NCBI GenBank assembly: GCA_964563545.1
Contig: CAZLXB010000021.1
Coordinates: 1 to 32,378 of the forward strand
DNA length: 32,378 bases
Source: Casp-actino8 sp964563545
GTDB lineage: Bacteria; Actinomycetota; Acidimicrobiia; Acidimicrobiales; Ilumatobacteraceae
Direction of reading: 5' to 3'
Below the pieces are notes generated by a model that was given only the letters and a program-made list of their open reading frames with translations, did not search any database and was not told where the DNA came from. Every line of letters begins with the position of its first letter. The first letter of the stretch is position 1. Position numbers and translations under genes: made by a program. Positions 22,943-31,609 of this stretch are shown here, piece after piece.

Positions 22943-25687
22943 TCAGGCGGCGCCGTGGCACATCTTGAACTTCTTGCCCGATCCACAGGGACAAGGAGCA
23001 TTGCGCGGTGTCTTGGAGAACGCGTCGTTCACGATCGTCTTGGGCTTGGAACTCGCCGCGGCGGCGGGCGCGGCCGGTAGTTCGCTCGCGGTCGGGGCGG
23101 CCTCGGACTTCGTCTCCTGGACGTTCTTCACGATCTGCTGCGGCGCATCGTTGCGCACGACCTGCACGTGCATCACGTAGCGCACGAAGTCCTGGGCGAT
23201 GCCCTTCATCATCGAGCCGAACATCTCGTAGCCCTCGCGCTGCCACTCGGACAGCGGATCCTTCTGACCCATGGCGCGGAGGTTGATTCCCTCCTGCAGA
23301 TAATCCATCTCCTCGAGGTGTTCGCGCCAACGCTGGTCGATGATCCGCAACATCACCTGACGCTCGACATCGCGCATCACCGTCGAACCCAGCTCGGCTT
23401 CGCGATGCTCGTAGTAGGCCGACGCGTCGGCCATCACGACGTCGTAGATCGCGTCGGTGTCACGGCAGTCGGCCAGCCGCTCTTCGGAGAGTTCGTTGGG
23501 CCAGAAGGTCTTGAGTTCCTTGGCGAGTCCGTCGAGATCCCATTCGTCATCGGCATCGCTCACGCAATGCGTCTCGATGAGCGAGTCCACCGCCTCGGCT
23601 AGGTATTCCATGGCGCCGGACTTCAGATCGATGCCGTCGAGGATCTGATCACGGCGCTGGTAGATCACCTTGCGCTGTTCGTTCATCACCTCGTCGTACT
23701 TGAGCACGTTCTTACGGATCTCTGCGTTGCGTTGTTCGACCGTGCTCTGGGCCCGTTCGATGGCCTTGGTGACCATCTTGTGCTCGATGGCTTCGTCCTC
23801 GGGCAGCGCCCGACCCATCACCCAACTGAGGGCACCGGTTGCGAACAGGCGCATGAGTTCGTCGTCGAGACTCAGATAGAAGCGGCTCTCGCCGGGATCT
23901 CCCTGACGTCCGGCGCGCCCTCGCAACTGGTTGTCGATTCGACGGCTCTCATGGCGCTCCGAGCCGATCACGTACAAGCCGCCGAGGGCACGCACCTGAT
24001 CACCTTCGCTCTTGCACCGTGTCGAGATTTCGTCGAGCAACTCGGCGTAGCGGGCCTGCGCACGAGAACGATCGTGCTGGTACTCCTCGGGCATCTGATC
24101 GAGCGGCATCGGCAGGGCGAATTCGTCCACGAGTGTCTCGGCGGCATGACCCTCGGCGAGCACGGCCCGGCGCGCGAGTCCCTCGGGGTTGCCACCGAGG
24201 AGGATGTCGACACCACGACCGGCCATGTTGGTGGCCACCGTGACCGAACCGAGTCGGCCGGCCTGGGCCACGACTTCGGCCTCGCGCGTGTGTTGCTTAG
24301 CATTCAGCACTTCGTGTGCCACCCCACGCTTGGCGAGCAACTTGGAGAGATACTCACTCTTCTCCACGCTCACGGTGCCGACGAGGATCGGCTGACCCTT
24401 CGCGTTGCGTTCGATGATGTCTTCGGCGATGGCATCGAACTTCGCGCGCTCGGTCTTGTAGATGAGGTCGGGTTGATCGGCACGGCGGATGTCGCGGTTG
24501 GTCGGGATCGGGACCACTTGCAACCCGTAGGTGTTCATGAGTTCGGCCGCCTCGGTCTGGGCGGTTCCGGTCATGCCGGCCAACTTGTCGTACATGCGGA
24601 AGTAGTTCTGCAGGGTGATGGTGGCCAGCGTCTGGTTCTCTTCTTTGATCTTGACGCCCTCTTTGGCCTCGACCGCCTGGTGGAGTCCTTCGCTCCAACG
24701 ACGACCTTCGAGGATGCGACCGGTGAATTCGTCGACGATCTTCACTTCACTGCCCTGAACGATGTAGTCCTTGTCGCGGCGGTAGAGCTCCTTGGCCCGC
24801 AGAGCCACCTGCAATTGGTGCACGAGGTTGCGCTGGACTTCGTCGTACAGGTTGTCGAGACCGAGTTCGCGTTCGACCGCCTCGATACCGGCTTCGGTGG
24901 GCATCACGATGCGCTTGTCTTCTTCGACCTCGTAGTGCTCCCCGCGCTGTAGACCACGCACGATCGAGGCGAAGCGGTAGTACAGCTGAGCAGCATCGGC
25001 GACGCGTCCGGAGATGATGAGCGGAGTACGGGCTTCGTCGATCAGGATCGAGTCGACTTCGTCGACGATGGCGAAGTTGTGGCCGCGCTGGACCTTGTTG
25101 GCCTTGGTTCCGGCCATGTTGTCGCGCAGATAGTCGAAACCGAATTCGTTGTTGGTTCCATAGGTGATGTCGGCCGCATAGTTGGCGCGCTTTTGCTGCG
25201 GGTTCTCCTGGAAGCCGGGGATCACGAGGCCGACCTTCAGGCCGAGCCAACGGTGAACCTGCCCCATCCACTCAGAGTCGCGGCGGGCGAGATAGTCGTT
25301 GGTCGTGATCTGGTGCACGCCGCGCTCGGCCAGACCATTCAGGTAGGCCGGGAGCGTCGAGACGAGGGTCTTGCCTTCACCGGTCTTCATTTCGGCGATC
25401 CAGCCGAAGTGCAAAGCGGCTCCACCCATCATCTGAACGTCGTAATGGCGCTGACCGATGGTCCGGCCAGCCGCCTCACGGACGACCGCGAATGCCTCGA
25501 CCAAGAGGTCGTCGAGGGTCTCACCGCGGGCCAGGCGCTCGCGGAATTCGACCGTTTTGTGAGCCAGCGCGTCGTTGCTCAGTCCGCGCAGTGCCGCCTC
25601 TTCGGCGTTGATGTCGGGAATCAGACCCTCGAGGGCCTTCAGCTTCTTGCCTTCACCGGCCCGGAGGATGCGATCGAGGACTCCCAT
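22943..25687 (-). CDS. secA: preprotein translocase ATPase SecA
   Basis: The 914-residue motor drives export through SecYEG. Walker A is at 101-107 (KTGEGKT), the DEVD Walker B motif at 209-212, and the regions TTNDYLARRDSEWMG and GTNNEFGFDYLRDNM are diagnostic. The C-terminus has a linker (about 840-893) and a zinc-binding SEC-C motif with Cys899, Cys901, Cys910 and His911. Length fits SecA1, the essential housekeeping form. The ATG has TAGGCT 10 nt upstream. It begins the secA-prfB-ftsEX cluster, an arrangement common in Actinobacteria and other Gram-positives. Confidence 0.97.
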   Translation of the reverse strand: MGVLDRILRAGEGKKLKALEGLIPDINAEEAALRGLSNDALAHKTVEFRERLARGETLDDLLVEAFAVVREAAGRTIGQRHYDVQMMGGAALHFGWIAEMKTGEGKTLVSTLPAYLNGLAERGVHQITTNDYLARRDSEWMGQVHRWLGLKVGLVIPGFQENPQQKRANYAADITYGTNNEFGFDYLRDNMAGTKANKVQRGHNFAIVDEVDSILIDEARTPLIISGRVADAAQLYYRFASIVRGLQRGEHYEVEEDKRIVMPTEAGIEAVERELGLDNLYDEVQRNLVHQLQVALRAKELYRRDKDYIVQGSEVKIVDEFTGRILEGRRWSEGLHQAVEAKEGVKIKEENQTLATITLQNYFRMYDKLAGMTGTAQTEAAELMNTYGLQVVPIPTNRDIRRADQPDLIYKTERAKFDAIAEDIIERNAKGQPILVGTVSVEKSEYLSKLLAKRGVAHEVLNAKQHTREAEVVAQAGRLGSVTVATNMAGRGVDILLGGNPEGLARRAVLAEGHAAETLVDEFALPMPLDQMPEEYQHDRSRAQARYAELLDEISTRCKSEGDQVRALGGLYVIGSERHESRRIDNQLRGRAGRQGDPGESRFYLSLDDELMRLFATGALSWVMGRALPEDEAIEHKMVTKAIERAQSTVEQRNAEIRKNVLKYDEVMNEQRKVIYQRRDQILDGIDLKSGAMEYLAEAVDSLIETHCVSDADDEWDLDGLAKELKTFWPNELSEERLADCRDTDAIYDVVMADASAYYEHREAELGSTVMRDVERQVMLRIIDQRWREHLEEMDYLQEGINLRAMGQKDPLSEWQREGYEMFGSMMKGIAQDFVRYVMHVQVVRNDAPQQIVKNVQETKSEAAPTASELPAAPAAAASSKPKTIVNDAFSKTPRNAPCPCGSGKKFKMCHGAA

Positions 25688-25697
25688 GCGGAGAACG

Positions 25698-25703
25698 AGC
25701 CTA
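25698..25703 (-). promoter_or_regulatory. -10 box of secA
   Basis: On the minus strand TAGGCT lies 10 nt before ATG 25687, predicting a leader of about 4 nt. Confidence 0.45.
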
Positions 25704-25759
25704 CCGTCGGCGTTCTACGGGCGGGGGTCCCCCACTTGGCACTCCACGCACTCACTGAG

Positions 25760-25765
25760 CAGACT
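25760..25765 (+). promoter_or_regulatory. -10-like box of the HAD gene (leaderless)
   Basis: CAGACT lies exactly 6 nt before GTG 25772, the same hexamer and spacing as at purU. Confidence 0.45.
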
Positions 25766-25771
25766 GCCCAC

Positions 25772-26428
25772 GTGCCCAATCAGCCCGTGAGAACAGTCAT
25801 CTTCGATCTGGGTGGCGTGCTGTCGCTCTCGGGCCGACCGGTCGACTTGATCCGTCGTTTCCCCGACCACGATCCCGATGAGGTGATCAAGGTGATGATG
25901 GGCGATTACGGATCGGACTCCGACCATCCGTGGCACCGACTCGAACGCGGCGAGATCTCGATGGACGAATATCGCTCGGGAATCGGCCAACTCGTCGCTG
26001 CGGCCGGTCTGCGCATGCGTGCGCCGAGCGAAGACGAAGCGACACAACGACCCGGCTCGAACTTCGAGTTCGTCCGCAGCGAAGCGATGCACGAACTCGT
26101 CGTGGATCTACGCGCCGCCGGATGCCGCACCGGAGTGCTCACGAACAACATCCGCGACTTCCGTGACCGATGGCGCTCGTTGATGGACTTCGACACTTTG
26201 TTCGACGCCGTGGTCGACAGTCATGAAGTGGGACTGCGCAAGCCGAATGCGGCGATCTACGAACTCACGCTCGATCGTCTCGGATCGGCCTCGCACGAAT
26301 CGGCATTCCTCGACGACGTGCAATCGAACGTGGACGCCGCGAACCGTCTCGGGATGCACGGCATTCTGGTGGAGAACGATCAGTCGTCGGCCATCGCGGC
26401 CGTACGGCGGCTGACCGGACTCGCCTGA
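25772..26428 (+). CDS. HAD-superfamily hydrolase-like protein
   Basis: The 218-residue HAD-IA-type domain has motif I FDLGGVL (nucleophile Asp present, second Asp of DxD replaced by Gly), motif II LTNN, motif III Lys in RKPNAAIY and motif IV FLDDVQSNVDAA. The DxG form of motif I is found in the HAD domains of the epoxide-hydrolase/ACAD10 type, so phosphatase activity is uncertain. GTG 25772 is favoured by the box 6 nt upstream; GTG 25787 is an alternative. A longer frame upstream is antisense to secA and is not coding. Its end overlaps the convergent ComF gene by 49 nt. Confidence 0.85.
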   Translation: MPNQPVRTVIFDLGGVLSLSGRPVDLIRRFPDHDPDEVIKVMMGDYGSDSDHPWHRLERGEISMDEYRSGIGQLVAAAGLRMRAPSEDEATQRPGSNFEFVRSEAMHELVVDLRAAGCRTGVLTNNIRDFRDRWRSLMDFDTLFDAVVDSHEVGLRKPNAAIYELTLDRLGSASHESAFLDDVQSNVDAANRLGMHGILVENDQSSAIAAVRRLTGLA

Positions 26429-27042
26429 ATCGACCGCCGGTTGTCGGGTGTGGCGGCACATGCCGCCACGACCACATCGGGCCAACCCGATTCCTCGAGA
26501 GCGTGGGCCGCGGCGCGCAAGGTGGACCCCGTGGTCACGACGTCATCGACCACGAGCACGCGTCCGCGCACTCGTCGCCGTGCGACACGAGCCCGAAAGC
26601 GTGGGCCTTCGAGTCGTTCTTGCCGTGTGGCTCCCGTCTGTGGCCGACCGGCTTCGCGCACGAGCAGACGGCAGCACGGAACACCGAGGCGACGGGCTAC
26701 GTGTCGAGCGATGAACTCCGATTGATCGAAACCGCGACGTCGTCGCCGACGGTCGGTGGTCGGAGCCCAGGTGACCAGTCCGAACGAGCCCGCCAGTTCG
26801 TGATCGCTCGCGATCGTGTCCGCGAGTTCATCGGCGAGGAAACGGAGGGCCCGGCGACTGCCGGTGACTTTGGCGGCGAGGACGACGTCGCGGTTCACGC
26901 CCTCGTAGCGAAGAGGTGGCGCGACCCGACGGGGTTCCACCGCTGAAACGCCAGCGCACACGGAACACCGGCGGACGGCGGGGCCCGTGACCTCGGGGCG
27001 GAACACCTGTTGGCAGGACGAACAACGCAGGGCGGCGAACAT
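26380..27042 (-). CDS. ComF-family phosphoribosyltransferase-like protein
   Basis: The 220-residue protein has an N-terminal zinc-ribbon-like pair (CSSC and CSVC, about residues 7-29), a basic RRRRRRGFDQSEFIARHVA segment, and the PRPP-binding loop VLVVDDVVTTGST, all typical of ComF/amidophosphoribosyltransferase-like proteins. In naturally competent bacteria ComF is needed for DNA uptake, but actinobacterial members are common without known competence. ATG 27042 precedes the Cys motif and is the sensible start. Its 3' end overlaps the convergent HAD gene. Confidence 0.86.
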   Translation of the reverse strand: MFAALRCSSCQQVFRPEVTGPAVRRCSVCAGVSAVEPRRVAPPLRYEGVNRDVVLAAKVTGSRRALRFLADELADTIASDHELAGSFGLVTWAPTTDRRRRRRGFDQSEFIARHVARRLGVPCCRLLVREAGRPQTGATRQERLEGPRFRARVARRRVRGRVLVVDDVVTTGSTLRAAAHALEESGWPDVVVAACAATPDNRRSIQASPVSRRTAAMADD

Positions 27043-27187
27043 GGACTCAGCAGACCATGGGGGTGTGGCAAGAAAAGTGCGAGATCGCTGGGTCGGGCGA
27101 CTCATACAGACCATGACGATTCACCCGACCATCCGCATCCAGAACCTCTATACCGGTAGCGCCCTTGGCCGTCCGGAGAATCCCGAC

Positions 27188-27204
27188 CGAGTTCGGCGAA
27201 CTCG
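27188..27204. promoter_or_regulatory. perfect 17-bp palindrome upstream of the large lipoprotein gene
   Basis: CGAGTTCG-G-CGAACTCG has 8-bp perfect arms around one base. It directly abuts the -10 box at 27205, so a bound dimeric regulator would block RNA polymerase. No regulator gene is adjacent. Confidence 0.6.
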
Positions 27205-27210
27205 TATATT
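27205..27210 (+). promoter_or_regulatory. -10 box of the large lipoprotein gene
   Basis: TATATT, one of the most AT-rich hexamers in the region, follows the palindrome. It predicts a leader of about 50 nt before ATG 27266. Confidence 0.55.
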
Positions 27211-27265
27211 CATTGCCCGAAGGACATCGGTCCCGGGCGGGAACCCGGCGACCACGAGGGGGATC

Positions 27266-30200
27266 ATGCGTCGCATCGCTTCACTTCTGATTGCTGGCGT
27301 TCTGCTCGCCTCGGCCACCGGTTGTGGTGGAGACGATGACTCGGGCGGATCCGATGGCCCTGATCGGGCGCTGTTCCAGCCGTCGGGAGTCGTGGGTCCG
27401 GACTCGTTCGCGCCGACTTTCGAACTGACCTCGTATCAGGTCACCGACGCGTCCACGCTCACCGACGGCAAGGTGAAGGGCAACGCGCCCGGTTTGTACG
27501 CCGGGCGCACCTACGGCGGAACCGGCAAGAACATTTGCGACGTGGAAGCCATGATCCGCTTCCTCACCTCTTACGAGGATCGCGGTCGGGCCTGGGCTCA
27601 GGTGCAGGGAATCACGTACGAGGAACTCCCGAATTATCTCCGCAGCCTCACTCCGGTGTACGCGCTGCAGAACCTCAACGTGAAGATGTTCGGTTTCAAG
27701 AACGGCACGTCGTACGGCTACGACGCCGTGATCGCGGCCGGCACGGCGATCCTGATCGACGATCAGGGAATGCCGCGCGCGCGTTGTGCTTGTGGCAATC
27801 CGCTACTCGGTCCGAAAGAAGACCAGCCGACACCGTTCGACCAAGAGTCGGTCCCCTCGACCCCGAGTGACTCGACGGGTGATGACGGTGGCGACAACGG
27901 TGACGATCCGGGCGATCCGAATCAGCCCGATGATCCGAACGCGCCACAGTGTCCGGAGTTCGACANNNNNNNNNNNNNNNNNNNNNNNNNNNNNNNNNNN
28001 NNNNNNNNNNNNNNNNNNNNNNNNNNNNNNNNNNNNNNNNNNNNNNNNNNNNNNNNNNNNNNNNNGGCGATCCGAATCAGCCCGATGATCCGAACGCGCC
28101 ACAGTGTCCGGAGTTCGACAGCGAATTCGGTTGGACCGATTACATCGGCTCGAACGGCCAACGCTGGTCGTTCCTCCTGGCCGACGGTTTGTGGCACAAC
28201 CTCGACGATCCGGCCGCGCCACCGGTCGTCTGGCTCGATGACATACCCGGCTGGTCCGACGACTGCGGAATCAGCATTCGAATCATCGTGAAATGCCCGA
28301 GCCCCGATCGGCTCGGTGACTTGACCTCCTACCGTGACCCCGACGGCAACATCTGGGACTACGACGCCACCGAGAACATCTGGCGCAATGACGACGGTGA
28401 AACCGTCGCCGATGTCATCGATCTTCCCGGGTACGTCGAGAACTGTCTCGCGCCGACCGATGGTCAGCCCTCGTGTCCCTCACCACTGGGTCTCGGCTGG
28501 ACTCCATTCGAATCGACCACGGGTGAAGTGTGGATGCACGAGAACCTGGATGATGGAACGTCACGTTGGGTCAACGTCGACACCGGAGAATCCGTTCCGA
28601 CCAAAGAGGAGATTCCTGGCTACATCCGCGATTGCGGCGGCCCGATCGAATGCCCACCCTCGACGGCCGCGATCGGCACGCAGTACGTCGATGCCAACGG
28701 ACACCTGTGGGAGTTGCTCGAGCAACCCGAGGACTACCCGGCTTGGGACGACCTGACGACACCCGAAAACGAGACGGTCTCGGCCGAGGACTTCTACAAC
28801 GAGAACTGCGACGGCTACACGTACACGAGTCCGCCGGTGAACCCGTGCCCACCGACATACGCGATTCCGGGTCAGGTCTGGATCGATTCACTCGGTGATG
28901 CCTGGACCTGGAACGCGCACACGGGAGGTGCGTACGGCTGGGACAACCTCGCTACCGACGACATCGAGCTGTTGACCACGTCCGAGTTGCCGAATCTGCC
29001 CCTCGATTGTCAGTACCCCGATCGGCAGACCGAATGTCCGCCGATCGTGGCCTTCGAGGGCGCGACCTATGTCGGGTCGAACGGACACACGTACGTCTAC
29101 TCGGAAGGCATCGGTGCGTGGATCGATGGCACCGACGGAACAGCGGCGCCCATCGCCTACACCGCGATGCTGCCCGGCTATCAGGACGATTGCCTGCCTC
29201 CGTGCCCACCCGAGAACATCAGCACGACGGAACCTGGGATCTGGGTCGACCCGAGCACGGGTGAAGTTTGGGTTCGCCAGATCTCGACCGGTCAGTGGGT
29301 CAACACTACGAACGGAACCGCGGTCACCCTCACGAGTGATCTCCCGTTCTGGGAAGAGTGGTGTCTGCCTCCCTGTGCCCCCACCGATCAGGGTCCCACC
29401 AATTCGTACGCATTCGACGGTGATCAGCCGATCACGAATCCGGCGGCCGCCGCGAGTTACGGCGATCTCGACGACAAGGCGGTGACGGTCGAGCCGTCCG
29501 ACGACGGTCCGACCATCGATCCGATTGCCGATGAGCGCGTGCAGTCGACGGGGGCCACGAGTGACGCGTGCAATCCGTACGGCTGCGTCGAAGGCGAGCC
29601 GCAACTCGGTTGGTCGTTCATCGACTCCGATGGCGTGCGGTGGTGGTACACGTCGAGTGGCCGCTTCACCGACGAGAGCGGGCGCACCGTCTCGTACGTC
29701 ACCGACATCGTCGGCTACGACGAACTCTGCAATCCGATGGGAGAAACCCCAACGGATGCTCCCTGTCCGCCGGAAATCAAGTCCGATCCGTACATCGACT
29801 CCAACGGCCTCGACTGGTGGTGGCTCGGCTCGAACAACACCGAAGCCGAGTCGGATCACGGCCGCAACTGGTATCACCGTTACTCGGACGGATCGCGGGC
29901 CTACAAGGCGACCATCGAACTCGAGACTTGGTTCGCCGATTGTCCGCCGCCCACCGATCCGACCATCGAGATCAACCCCGGTTCGTTGTCGGTCGGCCTT
30001 TCGGCGCACACCCAGATGTGCGTCGGGGAGACGATCGATCTCCGGGTGTTCGTGACCCCGACCCCGGACGCCGCGGTCAACGATGTCGGCATTTCCGTGA
30101 ACGGGGAGAACATCGAACTCACCGACGTGGGTGGCAACACCTGGACCGGCACCTACCAGGCCACCGAACCCGGTGAGCTCACGGTGATCGCGGGTGCCTC

Positions 30201-31017
30201 CGATACGAGTGGGGCCACCGATTCGTACTCGACCGTCATCCTCGTTCTGAAGTGCGACGAAACGACCACCGACTCGACCGTCGCTCCGACGCCCACGACC
30301 GAAGGACCCAACCGGATCCCGATCATCAAGATGTCGACCCGGGACACATGCGTCGAGATCGAGTCATCCGATCCGGCGGCCGTGAACATTCGCGTCGGCG
30401 TGACCGACTTCGACGGTGATGTCCTTCAGGTGGAGGTTCTCGCTTCGGCCGATTCCGGACCAATCGAGCGCACGACCTACGAGGTGACCGGCGAAGACCG
30501 CCAGTTCGTGACCATCACGCTCGACTACTCGTATCGCGGCAAGACGATCACGGTGGTGGGGACGGTCAGTGACGGCGATTTGTCCGATACCGACACTCTC
30601 ACGTTGCGTGGCGAATACCCCGGCGGATGTTCGTCTCCGGGAACTCCAACCACGTCATCATCGGGAACACCGGCGCCCACCACGGCCGTGAGCACCAACC
30701 AGATGCCGACTCTCGTCTTCCTCGGAACCATCAGCAATCCGGGTTCGATGCCCACGTGCTTGTTGTCGGGTTCACAGAAGACGCCGGTGCGCTTCCGGAT
30801 CGACGACCCGGAGGGTGCGAGCGTGGCCGTCCAGGCCAAGGTCGCCGGTTCGTTGGCCGCCGGCGGGGTTTCGCCGAACATCGCGGCGAGCGGGCAGACG
30901 ATCACGGTCTATCTGTCGTCGTTCGATGCCGGCAAGCAGTTGTCGGTCACCGGCAGCGATTTCACCAACATCACGGCGGCTTACACCGCCACCATCACGT
31001 CGACGATCTGCGCCTGA
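27266..31017 (+). CDS. large multidomain lipoprotein: DUF6777-like domain, nine Cys-bracketed repeats, three Ig-like domains (interrupted by assembly gap)
   Basis: A signal peptide with lipobox SATGC (Cys near residue 20) starts the protein; AGGGGG precedes the ATG. About residues 35-190 match DUF6777 (APGLYAG, CDVEAMIRFLTS, RAWAQVQGI, LTPVYALQNLNV, AGTAILIDDQGMPRARCACGNPL). An Asp/Pro/Gly linker leads into nine repeats (28105-29943), each starting at CP and ending PGY-x(3)-C or similar, with one acidic linker before the eighth. Three Ig-like domains with terminal Cys pairs and Thr/Pro linkers follow. The left and right halves are in different frames only because of the 100-N filler; collapsing the 55-nt duplication restores one frame of about 1198 residues. 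Role unknown; cell-surface adhesion or binding is a guess. Confidence 0.8.
27911..27965 (+). repeat. 55-nt direct repeat, left copy at gap edge
   Basis: Identical to 28066-28120. It begins GGCGATCCGAATCAGCCCGA and ends at the last base before the gap. Confidence 0.95.
27966..28065. other. assembly gap, 100 N
   Basis: A run of exactly 100 N, the usual filler for a scaffold join of unknown length. Both edges carry the same 55 nt, so the true distance may be zero (contig ends overlapping) or a tandem repeat may have been collapsed. Confidence 0.95.
28066..28120 (+). repeat. 55-nt direct repeat, right copy at gap edge
   Basis: Identical to 27911-27965 and in the same codon register (GDPNQPDDPNAPQCPEFD), which permits a seamless join. 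Confidence 0.95.
28105..29943 (+). repeat. nine diverged protein repeats, Cys-bracketed and Trp-rich
   Basis: Units start at 28105, 28294, 28474, 28651, 28846, 29035, 29203, 29569 and 29764; each is 56-65 codons. The shared pattern is CP(P/S), then a D-x-(N/D)-G-x-x-W core (e.g. YVDANGHLWEL, YIDSNGLDWWW), a second Trp, a DDGT-like turn, and (D/E)(L/I)PGY with a final Cys. A spacer of about 66 residues separates units seven and eight. DNA copies are well diverged, so this is an old protein repeat. Confidence 0.82.
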
Positions 31018-31609
31018 CCGTCTCGGTCTCGTCGGTCCGGTCGAACAGCGGTAATAGGCGCTGGACGACCGGGCCGATACCGAGAGTGAAGACCACCGTT
31101 CCGACCCCCACCGAACCTCCGAGCAGAAGTCCGATACCGAGGACGCTCGCCTCCACGCCGGTGCGGGCGAGTCGGATGCTGTGACCGCGCGCCGCCAGTC
31201 CCATCATGAGACCATCGCGCGGGCCGGGACCGAGCCCGGCTCCGATGTAGAGCGCCGAGCCGAGACCGACCACTCCGAGTCCGGCCAACATGAGCGCGAC
31301 TCGGGCCAACCAGTGATCGGGTTCGCCGATGAGCGGTTTGGTGAGGTTGACCACCAGTCCGATTTCGACGGCGTTCAGGATCGTTCCCACTCCGGGTCGC
31401 TGCCGTAGAGGAATCCAGAGCAGGAGCAACAGGGCGCCGACGCCGATGATCACGGTGCCGATTGCGATGTCGGCCTTTTCCGAGACTCCCTTGTGGAAGA
31501 CGTCCCACGGCGCGAGGCCGAGGTCGGCACGAATGAAGAACGTGATCCCGAGACCAAACAGCCCGAGTCCGAGCACGCAGCGGAGCAGCCGCTCGGGGTA
31601 CGAGATCAT
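30995..31609 (-). CDS. YczE/YyaS/YitT-type membrane protein
   Basis: The 204-residue protein has five to six hydrophobic spans and the family's blocks ADLGLAPWDVFHKGVSE, GTVIIGVGALLLLLW, GAGLGPGPRDGLMMGLA and GVGTVVFTLGIGPVV. YczE-like proteins have been linked to antibiotic synthesis regulation in Bacillus, but most are of unknown function and may be transporters. ATG 31609 overlaps the ahcY stop as TGATG, so it is coupled to S-adenosylhomocysteine recycling, perhaps by chance of packing. Its end overlaps the convergent lipoprotein gene by 23 nt. Confidence 0.86.
   Translation of the reverse strand: MISYPERLLRCVLGLGLFGLGITFFIRADLGLAPWDVFHKGVSEKADIAIGTVIIGVGALLLLLWIPLRQRPGVGTILNAVEIGLVVNLTKPLIGEPDHWLARVALMLAGLGVVGLGSALYIGAGLGPGPRDGLMMGLAARGHSIRLARTGVEASVLGIGLLLGGSVGVGTVVFTLGIGPVVQRLLPLFDRTDETETVRRRSST

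Noticed and set aside
25079..26428. 449-codon version of the HAD protein
   Set aside because: The first 231 codons are antisense to secA; the HAD fold starts at the GTG at 25772.
27188..27204. LexA/SOS box
   Set aside because: The actinobacterial SOS box is GAAC-N4-GTTC; here the half-sites are inverted (GTTC-N3-GAAC), so it does not match.
27911..28120. 55-nt repeat pair as a CRISPR or mobile-element direct repeat
   Set aside because: There are only two copies, lying exactly at the edges of an N gap and inside a coding linker; an assembly overlap explains it better.
26987..28291. Lipoprotein frame continuing past the N run to a stop at 28291
   Set aside because: After the gap this frame yields Arg/Ser-rich nonsense; the true coding frame resumes in a different register because the 100-N filler is arbitrary.
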